Source: Afipia sp. P52-10 (lineage in GTDB: Bacteria > Pseudomonadota > Alphaproteobacteria > Rhizobiales > Xanthobacteraceae). Taken from it: a stretch of DNA of 64,000 bases. The position numbers and the translations under genes are program-made. The DNA lies in the NCBI RefSeq assembly GCF_000516555.1, contig NZ_AZSJ01000003.1, positions 623,185 to 687,184 of the forward strand, given 5' to 3'. Position 1 is the stretch's first letter. Each line of letters opens with the position of its first letter. Below are positions 8,796 to 20,281 of this stretch, piece by piece. Below the pieces are notes generated by a model. That model saw only the letters and a program-made list of their open reading frames with translations, did no database searches and had not been told where the DNA came from.

Positions 8796-9986
8796 ATGCC
8801 AACAGAGCAAGATCAGGCGGGCGCCACGTCAAGCGTCATCCTGCTGACGTGCGCGCAGGGACTTGCCGGAGCCATTCCTCCGATCATGGTGTCGCTCGGC
8901 GGATTGGTCGGACAGTCGCTCGCCGAGAACAAGGCGCTCGTAACCTTGCCCGTCAGTTCATTCATGATCGGAACCGCCACCGCAACGCTGCCGGTGGCCG
9001 CGCTCGTGCGCCGGTTCGGCCGTAAGACCGTCTATGTCGGGGGAGCGTTGATCGCCGCCGCGGGTGGATTGATCTCGGCGTGGGGCGTCATCAGCGCATC
9101 CTTTGTGCTGTTCTGTCTCGGCGGACTCCTGTTCGGACTGAACGTCGCGTGTGTGCAAAGCTATCGCTTCACTGCGGCCGCCTCAGTGCGACCAGAAAGG
9201 CGCGCACGCGCCATTTCACTGGTGATGGCGGGCGGGCTCGGCTCAGCCATTATCGGACCGCAGATCGTCATCTGGACGCGCGACATCGTCCCTGGCATCC
9301 AATTCGCCGGCAGCTTTATCGGCCAAACCTTGCTCGCCCTGGCAACCATTCCGTTTCTCGCGTCTATGGCCTATCCAGCAATTCCGCGCCACACGACGCG
9401 CGGGAGCGGCCGGCCCCTGATGCAGATCGTGATGACGCCACGCTTCATCGCCGCCTCCGGCGCCGGCATCGTCTCCTATGGCACGATGAGCTTCATGATG
9501 ACGGCCGCGCCGATCGCGATGATCGGATGTGGCTTTGGTGTTGGCGAGGCCGCCCTCGGAATCCAGTGGCACGTTCTCAGCATGTTCGCGCCGAGCTTCG
9601 TCACCGGCCGCCTGATCGACCGCTTCGGCAAGGAATGGATCACCCTGCTCGGTCTTGTGCTGATCGCATGCGGCGCCGTCATCGCCCTGTCGGGGACGAC
9701 GATCGCCAACTTCTGGGTAACGCTGGTGCTGCTCGGCGTTGGCTGGAATTTCGGCTTCCTCGGCGCGACAACGATGGTTACCGACTGCCATGCGCCCGAG
9801 GAAGCCTCAAAGGTCCAGGGCTTGAACGATTTCATCGTGTTCGGATCGGTGGCAGCGGCCTCCCTCGCCTCCGGCGGCATCGTGCATAGCGACGGCTGGA
9901 CGACAATCAACTGGCTGGTGCTGTCCGCCGTCGGCGCAGGGCTCCTGTTCCTACTCTACGGCGCCATGCAGCGACGGCCAGCGTGA
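8796..9986 (+). CDS. MFS transporter
   Basis: A 396-aa major facilitator protein with about 12 predicted membrane helices. The loop 2-3 motif is present as ALVRRFGRKTVYVG and a related loop (LIDRFGKEWITLLG) occurs in the second half, the expected internal duplication. Gly-rich helices such as LFGLNVACVQSYRFTAA are typical of the family. Start is the ATG at 8796. It is transcribed away from the LysR gene, which probably regulates it. The substrate cannot be inferred. Confidence 0.85.
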   Translation: MPTEQDQAGATSSVILLTCAQGLAGAIPPIMVSLGGLVGQSLAENKALVTLPVSSFMIGTATATLPVAALVRRFGRKTVYVGGALIAAAGGLISAWGVISASFVLFCLGGLLFGLNVACVQSYRFTAAASVRPERRARAISLVMAGGLGSAIIGPQIVIWTRDIVPGIQFAGSFIGQTLLALATIPFLASMAYPAIPRHTTRGSGRPLMQIVMTPRFIAASGAGIVSYGTMSFMMTAAPIAMIGCGFGVGEAALGIQWHVLSMFAPSFVTGRLIDRFGKEWITLLGLVLIACGAVIALSGTTIANFWVTLVLLGVGWNFGFLGATTMVTDCHAPEEASKVQGLNDFIVFGSVAAASLASGGIVHSDGWTTINWLVLSAVGAGLLFLLYGAMQRRPA

Positions 9987-10019
9987 GCCCGCAGGCGTTA
10001 TCGGTCCAGCCGCGCGAAT

Positions 10020-10058
10020 GCTCCGCGGCAACCGCTCACCAAGCGGGGGCAGCGGAGC
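10020..10058. terminator. stem-loop between convergent genes
   Basis: GCTCCGC at 10020-10026 pairs with GCGGAGC at 10052-10058, and CCGCT/AGCGG pair inside the loop. It lies between the convergent ends of the MFS gene and the peptide-binding protein gene. No T-tract follows, so intrinsic termination is uncertain. Confidence 0.35.
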
Positions 10059-10075
10059 CGTTCTGAACACCTCAC

Positions 10076-11680
10076 TCATGCGATCACCTGGACCCGCGCC
10101 ATCGACCCTTCAAAACCTTCGGCGTTGGTGGTGTGGTCACTGATGCGTACGCGGCTGATCGTCAGCCACAGGGGCATCGCAATCGGGAAATTCGGAACAT
10201 CGCGCATGACGATCTCCTGGATCTTCTTCCATTTGGCGATCCGCTCCTGCTTGTCCAACGACACTGCGGTATCCTCCAGCAACGTGTCGACCTCCGGATT
10301 GCTATAGGCGGTTCCGTTGGAGAACGGCACACCCTTGATCAGGTTTTTGGACCAGTAGAGCCGCTGCACACCAACCTGCGGATCGAACAGGTTGCTGATC
10401 GAGGCAAGATGCAGCGCATAACCACGCTCGCTGTAGACGCGCTTGACCAGCGTGCCCATGTCCTGCCCCCGCAGCTCCACGCCGATACCTGCACGGGACA
10501 ATGAGGCCCGCAAGAACTCACCCAGCACCCGCTGATCCTCGCCGGTATAGTCCAGCGTCAGCGTGAACCGCATGCCGCCGGCCCCGCGCGCATAACCCGC
10601 ATCGTCGAGCAACTTCGAAGCCGCATTGACATCGAACGGATAGGGTGAAGGCTGACCGTTGTGAAATTCCTTGTGATAGGGAACGACCGGCGCAGCCGAC
10701 GGAACGGCATTGCCGAAGAAGACGATCTTGCAGATCGCCTCACGGTTGATGCAGTGAGCGATCGCCTGGCGGACCTTCAAGTTCTTGAGATATTCGTTCT
10801 CGAGATTGGCTTCGAGAATAATGATGTTCGGCGGATCGTAGGCATAGCCCTTTTCCTCGAACGAAATCTTTGGGTTCTTCTTCAGTCGCTCGATGTCCCG
10901 ATACGGCACCGGCGTCCGATAACCGATATCGACGTCGCCGGTTTCGAAGGCGATCGTACGAGCCGCGGGATCAAGAATGAAGCGCCCCACCAAGCGATCG
11001 ATATGGGGCAACGACCTGTTCCAGTAATTCGGGTTGCGCTCCCAGATTGCATGACTGCCGCGAACCCATTCCTTAAAGACGAACGGCCCCGTACCGATTG
11101 GAGCTATGTTGTTAGGGTGTGTCAACGGATCGGCATCGCCATAGCGATGCTTGGGCACGATGGGAGATTCCGCCGACGACATGGCCGTCAGGAGGTAAGG
11201 CGTCGGTTTCTCAAGCTTGAGAATAACAGTCAGCCTGTCGGGCGTCTCGATCGCCCTGACCTGAGCAAATGTGGTGCGGCCGCGCGGATGAAATTTCTTC
11301 AGAACGCCAATTGAGAATGCAACGTCCGCCGACGTGAAATCCTCGCCGTCGTGCCATTTCACACCTTCGCGCAGCTTGAAACTATAAGTTAGTCCGTCCG
11401 GAGAAACCTCCCAATCGGTCGCGAGCAAGGGCTGCGGCTTCATGTCATGTCCGAATTCAAGCAAACCCTCGGTCGTGCGGCCGCTAAATACGAGGCTGGA
11501 AGAGTTCACGAAGCTGAGCAGCGCAGGAGGTTCATTCGCCGCGATCATCGTGACAACGCCGCCCTTCTTGACGTCAACCGTCGTGGTCGAGGCGAACGAA
11601 CGAGGGCCAGCCAGCGCCAGCGCGGGCAACGATCCAAGCCCTGCAAGCAGCGAGCGCCGATCCAGACAGATATCATTCAC
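10076..11680 (-). CDS. ABC transporter substrate-binding protein, peptide/nickel/opine family (SBP_bac_5)
   Basis: A 534-aa periplasmic receptor. The N-terminus (DRRSLLAGLGSLPALALAG) looks like a Tat or Sec signal; the mature protein has DWEVSPDGLTYSFKLREGVKWHDGE, split here as the family hallmark between about residues 87 and 111. The start is GTG at 11680 with AAAGGAG 8 nt upstream. It follows the HyuB gene by 29 bp on the same strand; its permeases and ATPases are encoded divergently at 17381-21211. The probable ligand is a peptide or cyclic amide used by the hydantoinase-type enzymes. Confidence 0.88.
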   Translation of the reverse strand: MNDICLDRRSLLAGLGSLPALALAGPRSFASTTTVDVKKGGVVTMIAANEPPALLSFVNSSSLVFSGRTTEGLLEFGHDMKPQPLLATDWEVSPDGLTYSFKLREGVKWHDGEDFTSADVAFSIGVLKKFHPRGRTTFAQVRAIETPDRLTVILKLEKPTPYLLTAMSSAESPIVPKHRYGDADPLTHPNNIAPIGTGPFVFKEWVRGSHAIWERNPNYWNRSLPHIDRLVGRFILDPAARTIAFETGDVDIGYRTPVPYRDIERLKKNPKISFEEKGYAYDPPNIIILEANLENEYLKNLKVRQAIAHCINREAICKIVFFGNAVPSAAPVVPYHKEFHNGQPSPYPFDVNAASKLLDDAGYARGAGGMRFTLTLDYTGEDQRVLGEFLRASLSRAGIGVELRGQDMGTLVKRVYSERGYALHLASISNLFDPQVGVQRLYWSKNLIKGVPFSNGTAYSNPEVDTLLEDTAVSLDKQERIAKWKKIQEIVMRDVPNFPIAMPLWLTISRVRISDHTTNAEGFEGSMARVQVIA

Positions 11681-11709
11681 GTTCCCAACTCCTTTGTTAG
11701 GGCTTTGCG

Positions 11710-13377
11710 TCAGCTCGCGGACGCGTCGAAGCCGTAGATGTCCCGTGCAGTCTCGCTTGAGATCAGTTCGTTTGCGAGATCGGCCGCGATCAGGGAGCGA
11801 TCGCGTTCTCTCGGATCGCCGATGCCGCCGCCACCGGGAGACATGATCAGAACCCGATCGCCTGCTGGAATCTGATGCTGACCTTTCCCAGCAAGCCGTT
11901 GCCCGGAGCGCAGACGGATCATGCCCGCAGCGCCATGGCAGCCTCCGCTTACGCCGCGCGCAGGATGATCAACCCGCTCATAGGTCGTGTTGTAGAGAAA
12001 CGCTTCGTGGATGCCGTTCTCCATCTCGATGACCTGACCTAATCCGCCGCGCATGCGTCCCGGACCGCCGGAATCCTGGCGATACTCCTTTCGCCAGACG
12101 ATCACCGTCGACATCGCTTCGAACACCTCGATCGGCCCGCCGCGCACGCCGCTCGGAAAGCCTGTTGCGGACAGGCCGTCGCGGAACGGCAGCGCGCCCA
12201 TGCCGCCCGTGGTAATGACCTGCACCTGATAACGCTCGTTCACCTTCGGCGGACTCGTCTTCGGGCCGAGAATGGTGATGCCCCACAACGCACAGGTGCT
12301 TTCGGCGGGCACACGATCGGGAATCGCTTGACGCAAACAGTCGTAAACCAGATCAGGCAGCATCAGGCCGACCTGGCTCCTCGAGATCACCGCCGCTGGC
12401 TTGATGGCGTTGAGGATGCAACCCTCTGGCGCCGACACCGTGCGCGGCTCCAGCGAGCCGGCATTGTTCGGAATGTCGCGGGCAATGATGCAGCCGAGCG
12501 CATAGGAGGTGTAGGCCAGCGTGTAGCAGATCGGCACATTGAAGTTGCGCTTCGTCATACCCGCCGAGCCGGTATAATCAACGTGGATGCAGCCGTCGGA
12601 AATCGTCAGCGCAGCCTTCAGTTCGACTGCTTCGCCCTGACCGTCGAGCGACAGCGACGCATGCCAGGTCCCTTTCGGTAACTTCGCGATTTCCGCCTTC
12701 ACTGCCGCGCGCGATGTTTCGATGATGTGGTCGGCGAGTTCGTCCAGCTCGTTGAGTCCGAACTCATGCATCATGTCGAGCAGGCGGACGCAGCCGACAT
12801 CGTTACAGTTCATCAGCGAATAGACGTCGCCAACGGTCTCGACGGGTTGGCGGGTGTTGGCGCGGATCACCGCCATCAGCGTCTCATTCAATACGCCGCC
12901 ATCGACGATCTTCAGGATCGGCAGGTAAAGCCCTTCCATGAAGACATCCGTCGAGCTGACTCGATCAATGAGACCGCCGATGTCCATGACATGGCTGTTG
13001 CAAGCGAGAAAGCCGACCAGCTTGTCGCCGAAGAAGCAAGGTGTCGTCAGCGAGATATCGTTCGTGTGTCCCGTTCCCATCCAGGGATCATTGTGGATGA
13101 AGACGTCCCCCGGCTGCATCGTGTGCAGAGGGTAGTGGTCGATCACGTGACCGACGGCGAGCGCCATCGAATTGATATGGCCCGGCGTTCCGGTGACAGC
13201 CTGCGCCAGCATACGCCCACGCGCATCGAAGACGCCCGCGGCAAGGTCTCCCGACTCGCGGACGATGGTCGAGAAGGCCGTGCGCTGCAATGCCTGCGCC
13301 TGCTCCTCCACCACCGCGATCAGGCGGCTCCACATGATCTGCTTGCCAATCAGATCTGCGCCGGTCGCCCTATCCAT
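11710..13377 (-). CDS. hydantoinase B/oxoprolinase family protein, copy 1
   Basis: A 555-aa HyuB-type subunit, which with HyuA carries out ATP-dependent opening of hydantoins, 5-oxoproline or related lactams. Recognisable segments are FSTIVRESGDLAAGVFD, GHINSM, FIHNDPWMGTGHTNDI and the C-terminal GGGGIGDPRERD. The ATG at 13377 has an excellent GAGGAGGT 5 nt upstream and overlaps the upstream paralogue by 8 bp. The paralogue at 13370-15067 is very similar, so this is a tandem duplication. Substrate unknown. Confidence 0.88.
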   Translation of the reverse strand: MDRATGADLIGKQIMWSRLIAVVEEQAQALQRTAFSTIVRESGDLAAGVFDARGRMLAQAVTGTPGHINSMALAVGHVIDHYPLHTMQPGDVFIHNDPWMGTGHTNDISLTTPCFFGDKLVGFLACNSHVMDIGGLIDRVSSTDVFMEGLYLPILKIVDGGVLNETLMAVIRANTRQPVETVGDVYSLMNCNDVGCVRLLDMMHEFGLNELDELADHIIETSRAAVKAEIAKLPKGTWHASLSLDGQGEAVELKAALTISDGCIHVDYTGSAGMTKRNFNVPICYTLAYTSYALGCIIARDIPNNAGSLEPRTVSAPEGCILNAIKPAAVISRSQVGLMLPDLVYDCLRQAIPDRVPAESTCALWGITILGPKTSPPKVNERYQVQVITTGGMGALPFRDGLSATGFPSGVRGGPIEVFEAMSTVIVWRKEYRQDSGGPGRMRGGLGQVIEMENGIHEAFLYNTTYERVDHPARGVSGGCHGAAGMIRLRSGQRLAGKGQHQIPAGDRVLIMSPGGGGIGDPRERDRSLIAADLANELISSETARDIYGFDASAS

Positions 13378-15067
13378 GCCGCACCTCCTCAAGGACCCGG
13401 CTGGCGCATGCGCCCGCTCCCATGCCGTAAACCTCTACGGCGGCATCTGCCGAAATCAGGCCGTTGGCGAGATCCGCCTCGACCAGGATCCGATCGCGCC
13501 GCTTCGGATCTCCGATCCCGCCGCCGCCAGGCGACATGATGATGACGCGGTCGCCCGATGGAACATCATGACGCCCCTTGCCCGCCAGGCGGCCTCCCGA
13601 TGCAAGGGCGAGACGCCCCGGCGCGCCGGACAATCCGGCATCGAAGCCACGCGCAGCGAACGTCATGCGCTCGAAGGCGCAGTGGAAATAGAACGGCTCA
13701 TTGATCCCATTCGCCATCTCGATGACTTGCCCGAGGCCGCCGCGCATGCAGCCAGCGCCGCCGGAATCCTGCCGATACTCTTTGCGCCAGACGATCAGGG
13801 TTGACATCGACTCGAAGATCTCGATCGGGCCGCCGCGCACACCACTTGGGAAACCCGTCGCCGACAGACCATCCCGGAACGGTAGCGCCCCCATGCCGCC
13901 GGTCGTCACCACGCCGACCATGAACTCCTCGCCGAACCGTGGCGGGCTCGACCACGGTCCGTTGGCACGTATGTTCCAGAGCACACCCGCGCCTTCCGCC
14001 GGTACGAGGTCCGGAATGGCCTGCCTGAGGCAGCCGAACACCAGGTCCGGCAGCATCAATCCAATCAGATGCCGCTGCACCACAGCCGCGGGCTTGATTG
14101 CATTGACGATCGACCCCTCCGGCGCCGACACCGTGCGCGGCTCCAGCGAGCCCGCATTATTGGGGATATCGCGTGCGACCACGCAGCCGAGCGCGTATGA
14201 CGTGTAGGCCAGCGTGTAGCAGATCGGCACATTGAAATTGCGCTTCGTCATACTGGCCGATCCGGCGTAATCGACGTGGATACGGCCCTCGGCAATCGTG
14301 AGTGCTGCCTTGAGCTCAACCGGCTCATCCTGTCCGTCGATCATCAGCGATGCGTGCCAGGTGCCCTGCGGCAGCTTTGCGATTTCAGCCTGCACCGCAG
14401 CACGCGACGTATCGATGATATGATCTGCGAGTTCATCCAGTTCATCGAGACCGAACTCGTCCATCATCTCGACCAGCCGCCTGCAACCGACATCGTTGCA
14501 GTTCATCAGCGAGTAGACGTCGCCCACCGTCTCGACCGGCTGGCGGGTATTGGCGCGGATCACCTCCATCAGCGACTCATTCAAAACCCCGCCATCAACG
14601 ATCTTGAGGATCGGCAGATAGAGACCTTCCATGAAAACGTCGGTCGATGCCGACAGGTCACGCAGGCCGCCGATATCCATCAGATGGCTATTGCAGGCGA
14701 GGAATCCCACCAACTGGTCGTCCACGAAGCATGGCGTCGTCAGCGAAATGTCGTTGGTGTGTCCGGTCCCCATCCAGGGATCGTTATGGATGAACACGTC
14801 ACCCGGCTGCATCGTATGCAGAGGATAGTGATCGATCACATGACCGACCGCGAGCGCCATCGAATTGATGTGACCCGGCGTACCGGTGACGGCCTGAGCC
14901 AGCATACGCCCCCGACCATCGAACACGCCTGCGGCGAGGTCACCGGATTCGCGTACGATGGTCGAAAAAGCCGTGCGCTGCAACGCTTGCGCCTGCTCCT
15001 CCACCACCGCAATCAGACGGCTCCACATGATCTGCTTATCGATAAGGCCAAGCGTCCCATCACTCAC
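13370..15067 (-). CDS. hydantoinase B/oxoprolinase family protein, copy 2
   Basis: A 565-aa HyuB paralogue, nearly identical to copy 1 over the first 110 residues and divergent mainly in central and C-terminal stretches such as FGEEFMVGVVTTGGMG and GGGGIGDPKRRD. The start is GTG at 15067 overlapping the HyuA stop; AAGGAG sits 8 nt upstream. It lies immediately after HyuA, so it is the more likely direct HyuA partner, while copy 1 may give another specificity or a mixed complex. Both copies keep the HNDPWMGTGHTND motif, so neither looks inactivated. Confidence 0.88.
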   Translation of the reverse strand: MSDGTLGLIDKQIMWSRLIAVVEEQAQALQRTAFSTIVRESGDLAAGVFDGRGRMLAQAVTGTPGHINSMALAVGHVIDHYPLHTMQPGDVFIHNDPWMGTGHTNDISLTTPCFVDDQLVGFLACNSHLMDIGGLRDLSASTDVFMEGLYLPILKIVDGGVLNESLMEVIRANTRQPVETVGDVYSLMNCNDVGCRRLVEMMDEFGLDELDELADHIIDTSRAAVQAEIAKLPQGTWHASLMIDGQDEPVELKAALTIAEGRIHVDYAGSASMTKRNFNVPICYTLAYTSYALGCVVARDIPNNAGSLEPRTVSAPEGSIVNAIKPAAVVQRHLIGLMLPDLVFGCLRQAIPDLVPAEGAGVLWNIRANGPWSSPPRFGEEFMVGVVTTGGMGALPFRDGLSATGFPSGVRGGPIEIFESMSTLIVWRKEYRQDSGGAGCMRGGLGQVIEMANGINEPFYFHCAFERMTFAARGFDAGLSGAPGRLALASGGRLAGKGRHDVPSGDRVIIMSPGGGGIGDPKRRDRILVEADLANGLISADAAVEVYGMGAGACASRVLEEVRHG

Positions 15068-17160
15068 GCCGCGATCTCCTTACGCTCCATCACGATCGAG
15101 CCAAGCCCATCGATCCATGCATTGAAGTTCTCGGTCACGAAGGTCGAGGTCTCCTTCTCAACGATAATGGCAGGCCCCGATAGCCGGGCGCCGGCAGGCA
15201 GCGCGTCACGCTGATAGCGCGACACGTCGATCGGCTTGCCACGACGTCCGTCAAAAACCCGAACGACATCGTTTGGCATCCCAGTCACGTGTTGCGTGAC
15301 TGGGGCGACCACTCCGGGCATTTCAGAGACCGTCGACACGTTCACCGACCATGCCATGATCTCGATCGCAGCCGCCGGAATGGATCGTTTGAACAAGGCT
15401 TCGTAGTCCGCCTCGTAGCGCGAGCGGAATGTCGCGGCATCGGCGACTGTGAGCCCGCGCACCGGAAGCTCAACGGCAATCTCGTGGCCTTGGCCGACGT
15501 AGCGCATAAAGGCGATGCGACGCTCGATCAGCGTCTCACCGTCTGCAGCGGGCTCGACCCAAGCCCGGATCTCCTTTGACATATCGCTCAGCAGTTGCGT
15601 CGCCTCCGCTGGATCGAAGGCATCGAGCCGCATGTATTTGGTCTTCACCATTTCATAGGAAATGGGCGCTGCCAAAAAACCGACCGCAGAGCCGACACCA
15701 GCATTCGGCGGCACGATCACCCGACTGGCACCGATCTTTTCGGCCACTCGTGCAACATGCAGCGGCGCCGCGCCACCGAAAGCAATGACCGTATGGTTGC
15801 TCGCCACCTGCCCTCGCTCGACCGTATGCACACGGGCGGCGCTGGCCATATTCTCGCAGACCATTTCATAAACGGCGTACGCAGCCATTTCCGCGCTCAT
15901 TTCAAGTGGTCCGCCGACGGACGCCGTCAGAGCCTGCTTCGCAAGATCAGGGAAGAGCCGGATGGTACCGCCCGCGAATGTCGCCGGATCGACGAGCCCC
16001 AACGCGACGTCCGCGTCGGTGACGGTCGGATTCGTGCCACCACCATTGTAACACGCCGGTCCAGGCACCGACGACGCGCTCTCCGGACCGACTGTAACCC
16101 GCTTCAGTCCATCGACACGCGCCAGCGATCCACCGCCCGCACCGATTTCCACCATCTCGATGACAGGAATGCGAACCGGTAAACCGCTTCCTTTCAGGAA
16201 GCGCGCGGCGCGGTCGACCTCGAATACGCGCGACGTCTCCGATCGATAATCCTCAATCAGGCTAACCTTTGCGGTGGTGCCCCCCATATCGAACGCAAGC
16301 ACTTTACGTTCGCCAAGCCGGGCGGCGATCTGCGCTGCGAACACGGAGCCCCCCGCCGGACCGGACTCGACAAGCCGGACTGGAAACTTCCGCGCGGTTT
16401 CCACCGACGTCAGTCCGCCCCCCGACGTCATTAGGCAGAGCGCTCCTTTGAAGCCGAGCAGCTTGAGCTTATCCTGCATGCGCAGCAGATATCCGTCCAT
16501 CAACGGCTGCACATAGGCGTTGGCCACCGCTGTCGATGTGCGCTCGTATTCGCGGATCTCTGGACACACCTCCGCCGAGACGGTGACATACAGTGACGGC
16601 ATCAATGCCTTCAGCAACTCGGCCGCTTGCCGCTCGTGCGCTGCATTGGTGTAGGAGTGCATGAACGCGATGGCGACACTCTCGATGCCACGATCGCTCA
16701 ACGTCTTGGCGACGACATGGATATCTGCCTCATTCAGTGGCAGACGCACCATTCCACGGGCATCCATGCGCTCGCGCACGGTGAAACGCAATGGCCGCTC
16801 AACCAGCGGCTTCGGCCGCACCAACGCAAGCTCATACTGGTCGTAGCGGCTCTCGGTGCCGATCTCGAGCACATCGCGAAACCCATCAGTGGCAATCAGC
16901 GCCACCTTGGCGCCACGACGTTCGATAATCGCATTGGTCGCCAGCGTCGTCCCGTGAATGAACAAGTCCACATCGGCCACCGACTTTCCGGCACGCGCAA
17001 GCACTTCAGAGGCGCCGCGCAACACGCCCTCTTCAGGCGAGGCAGGTGTCGTCAGAACCTTGCCGGTCCAGCGTTGAGCGCCCTCCTCCAGCACAATGTC
17101 AGTGAAAGTACCGCCGACATCGGCGGACAGTTTCAGCTTCGCTCCGCTCTGCACGCGCAT
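15064..17160 (-). CDS. hydantoinase A/oxoprolinase family protein
   Basis: A 698-aa HyuA-type ATP-binding subunit with an actin-like fold. The phosphate-1 motif DVGGTFTDIVLEEG begins at residue 14; FIHGTTLATNAIIERRGA follows near residue 70 and the second phosphate motif LAFDMGGTTAKVSL near residue 290. Length is typical for the separate A subunit. It is the first gene of the leftward unit A-B-B-SBP and overlaps the next gene by 4 bp. About 220 bp separate it from the divergent transporter operon, so a shared regulatory region at 17161-17380 is likely. Confidence 0.9.
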   Translation of the reverse strand: MRVQSGAKLKLSADVGGTFTDIVLEEGAQRWTGKVLTTPASPEEGVLRGASEVLARAGKSVADVDLFIHGTTLATNAIIERRGAKVALIATDGFRDVLEIGTESRYDQYELALVRPKPLVERPLRFTVRERMDARGMVRLPLNEADIHVVAKTLSDRGIESVAIAFMHSYTNAAHERQAAELLKALMPSLYVTVSAEVCPEIREYERTSTAVANAYVQPLMDGYLLRMQDKLKLLGFKGALCLMTSGGGLTSVETARKFPVRLVESGPAGGSVFAAQIAARLGERKVLAFDMGGTTAKVSLIEDYRSETSRVFEVDRAARFLKGSGLPVRIPVIEMVEIGAGGGSLARVDGLKRVTVGPESASSVPGPACYNGGGTNPTVTDADVALGLVDPATFAGGTIRLFPDLAKQALTASVGGPLEMSAEMAAYAVYEMVCENMASAARVHTVERGQVASNHTVIAFGGAAPLHVARVAEKIGASRVIVPPNAGVGSAVGFLAAPISYEMVKTKYMRLDAFDPAEATQLLSDMSKEIRAWVEPAADGETLIERRIAFMRYVGQGHEIAVELPVRGLTVADAATFRSRYEADYEALFKRSIPAAAIEIMAWSVNVSTVSEMPGVVAPVTQHVTGMPNDVVRVFDGRRGKPIDVSRYQRDALPAGARLSGPAIIVEKETSTFVTENFNAWIDGLGSIVMERKEIAA

Positions 17161-17380
17161 GACCTCGCTGTTGCCTCGTTATCGACTGCAATTTCTGCAC
17201 GCGCGACGCGCCCTGAATAGTTTCATTTTTGGAATGATCTGTTGCATTGGCGTCGCCAAACTGACGGCAAATGCGATGGCGCACGCAGTCGTTATCTGCG
17301 CATCCTTCGATTGCAAACGATGCTCCGCGCCGAACGGCGGCATGCATCGACCTGACAGCGGCGTCAAGGAGTGCGATCAA

Positions 17381-18364
17381 TTGGTCTCGACTCAAAGTGC
17401 GAGAAAGATCGTCCGTCGTGTGGCCTTGCAGGCAATCCCGACCATCTTCGGGATCATCGCGCTTAACTTTCTGTTGTTGAAACTAATGCCCGGCGACGCG
17501 GCCGACGCGATCGCCGGGCAATCGGGTTCAGCAACCGCAGAGACCATGGAGGCGCTGCGTCGGAGCCTTGGGCTCGATCAATCGACGCTGACGCAGCTCA
17601 TCACCTACCTCACCAACATGGCGACCTTTAACCTCGGCGTCTCATCGAACTACGGCGCTCCGGTCATCAACGTGATCATGGAGCGGCTGCCGAACACGCT
17701 GATGCTGATGCTGTCGGCCTTCGCACTCGCGCTCACTTTCGGCATCGTCATTGGCTGGGTGATGGCCGTATACGCCAACCGCTGGCCCGATCGGCTGCTG
17801 ACGACGGGCGTATTGCTGCTCTACTCTGCGCCCGGGTTCTGGGTCGGCCTGATGGCAATTGTCCTGTTCTCGGCGCATCTCGGCTGGCTGCCAAGCGGCG
17901 GCAGCGAGACCATCGGCGCTTCACTCACCGGCTTTGCCAAGGTCCGCGACCGCGTCCTGCATCTCATCCTGCCCGCGGCGGCACTCGCGACCTTCTTTGT
18001 GGCGATATATGCCCGCCTCACCCGCGCATCGATGCTCGAGGTGCTCCGCCAGGATTTCATGCGCGCCGCGGCGGCGAAGGGTCTTCACCCGATCGTCCTG
18101 CAATTCCGTCACGCTTTACGCAATGCGCTGATTCCCGTGACCACCGTCGCCGGCCTGCATCTGGCGAACCTGCTGAGCGGCGCCATTGTCGTCGAAACAG
18201 TTTTCAACTGGCCGGGTCTCGGCCGGCTGGCGATGAACTCGTTGATCGCTCGCGACTTCAACGTGCTTCTCGGTATCCTCTTCCTTTCCTCCATCATCGT
18301 GATTGTGACCAACATCGTCATCGACCTGATCGTGATGTGGCTCGATCCGCGCGTTGAGGTCTAG
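17381..18364 (+). CDS. ABC transporter permease, DppB-type
   Basis: A 327-aa inner-membrane permease. TM1 is near residues 13-33 (ALQAIPTIFGIIALNFLLL), then LMPGD, and the cytoplasmic EAA loop is near residue 225 (RQDFMRAAAAKGLHPIVLQFRHALRNAL, here read as two pieces around the conserved Gly). I chose the TTG at 17381 because AAGGAG (17366-17371) lies 9 nt upstream and the resulting N-terminus has the normal family length; an upstream ATG at 17342 lacks such a site. It starts the rightward operon DppB-C-D-F-lyase. Confidence 0.85.
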   Translation: MVSTQSARKIVRRVALQAIPTIFGIIALNFLLLKLMPGDAADAIAGQSGSATAETMEALRRSLGLDQSTLTQLITYLTNMATFNLGVSSNYGAPVINVIMERLPNTLMLMLSAFALALTFGIVIGWVMAVYANRWPDRLLTTGVLLLYSAPGFWVGLMAIVLFSAHLGWLPSGGSETIGASLTGFAKVRDRVLHLILPAAALATFFVAIYARLTRASMLEVLRQDFMRAAAAKGLHPIVLQFRHALRNALIPVTTVAGLHLANLLSGAIVVETVFNWPGLGRLAMNSLIARDFNVLLGILFLSSIIVIVTNIVIDLIVMWLDPRVEV

Positions 18365-18370
18365 ACCAAC

Positions 18371-19269
18371 ATGACGGATATGGTTGCCAACAACCCCGGC
18401 GTGCCCGTCATCGAAACGGCACCTGAACCAACGCGCAGAGGAAGGCGATCCTTGCCCGCCTCCATGCGCGACCCATTCCTGTGGATTGGAATGGCGATCC
18501 TTGCCATCGCAATCGCGTTGGCGATGTGTGCAGGCTTGCTGTATCCAGGCGACCCGCTCGATATGGCGGGGCCGCCGCTGCTCTGGCCCGGCGAAGACAT
18601 TTCCTATCCCCTCGGAACGGACGCTCTCGGCCGCGACCTTGCCGCTGGGATTGTTCATGGCGCACGCGTATCTCTCATGGTCGGCGTCTGCGCAGCACTG
18701 CTCGGCCTTGTAATCGGTACGACGGTCGGATCGCTTGCCGGTTACTTCGGCGGGATCGTTGACAATGCACTGGTGCGCCTTACCGAACTGTTCCAGACGA
18801 TTCCGACATTGCTGCTGGTGATCGTAATTCTCGCCATTGGCAATCCCTCGGTACCGTTGATCGTGTTTGCGATCGGCATCGCTTCCTGGCCGATGATTGC
18901 GCGACTGACGCGTTCCCAATTCATGGCACTGCGCGAGGCGGACTTCGTGATGGCCGCGCGCGGTCTCGGCTATAGCACCCCCCGCATTATCCTGCGCGAA
19001 ATCCTACCGAACGCATTGCCGACCATCATCGTCGCGACCTCTGTACTGGTGGCCAACGGCATCCTCGCCGAAGCGGGCTTATCGTTCCTCAACCTGGGCG
19101 ACCCAAATCAAGTGAGTTGGGGCAGCCTGATCGGCAATGGCCGCGCCATGTTGCGGACCGAATGGTATCTCACGGCACTGCCCGGGCTCGCTATCGTGCT
19201 CACGGTGCTGTCGATCAACATCATCGGCGACAGGCTCACCGACATTCTCAATCCACGATCAGGTGCGCG

Positions 19270-19273
<4 letters not shown>
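18371..19273 (+). CDS. ABC transporter permease, DppC-type
   Basis: A 300-aa permease with an N-terminal cytoplasmic tail, TM1 near residues 37-58, and the LGTDALGRDLAAGIVHGAR segment typical of DppC/OppC. The EAA loop near residue 190 reads READFVMAARGLGYSTPRII. It lies 6 bp after the partner permease and its TGA overlaps the ATG of the following ATPase (19270-19273). The two permeases form the channel for the receptor at 10076-11680. Confidence 0.9.
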
Positions 19274-20271
<998 letters not shown>

Positions 20272-20281
20272 AAGGCACGAC

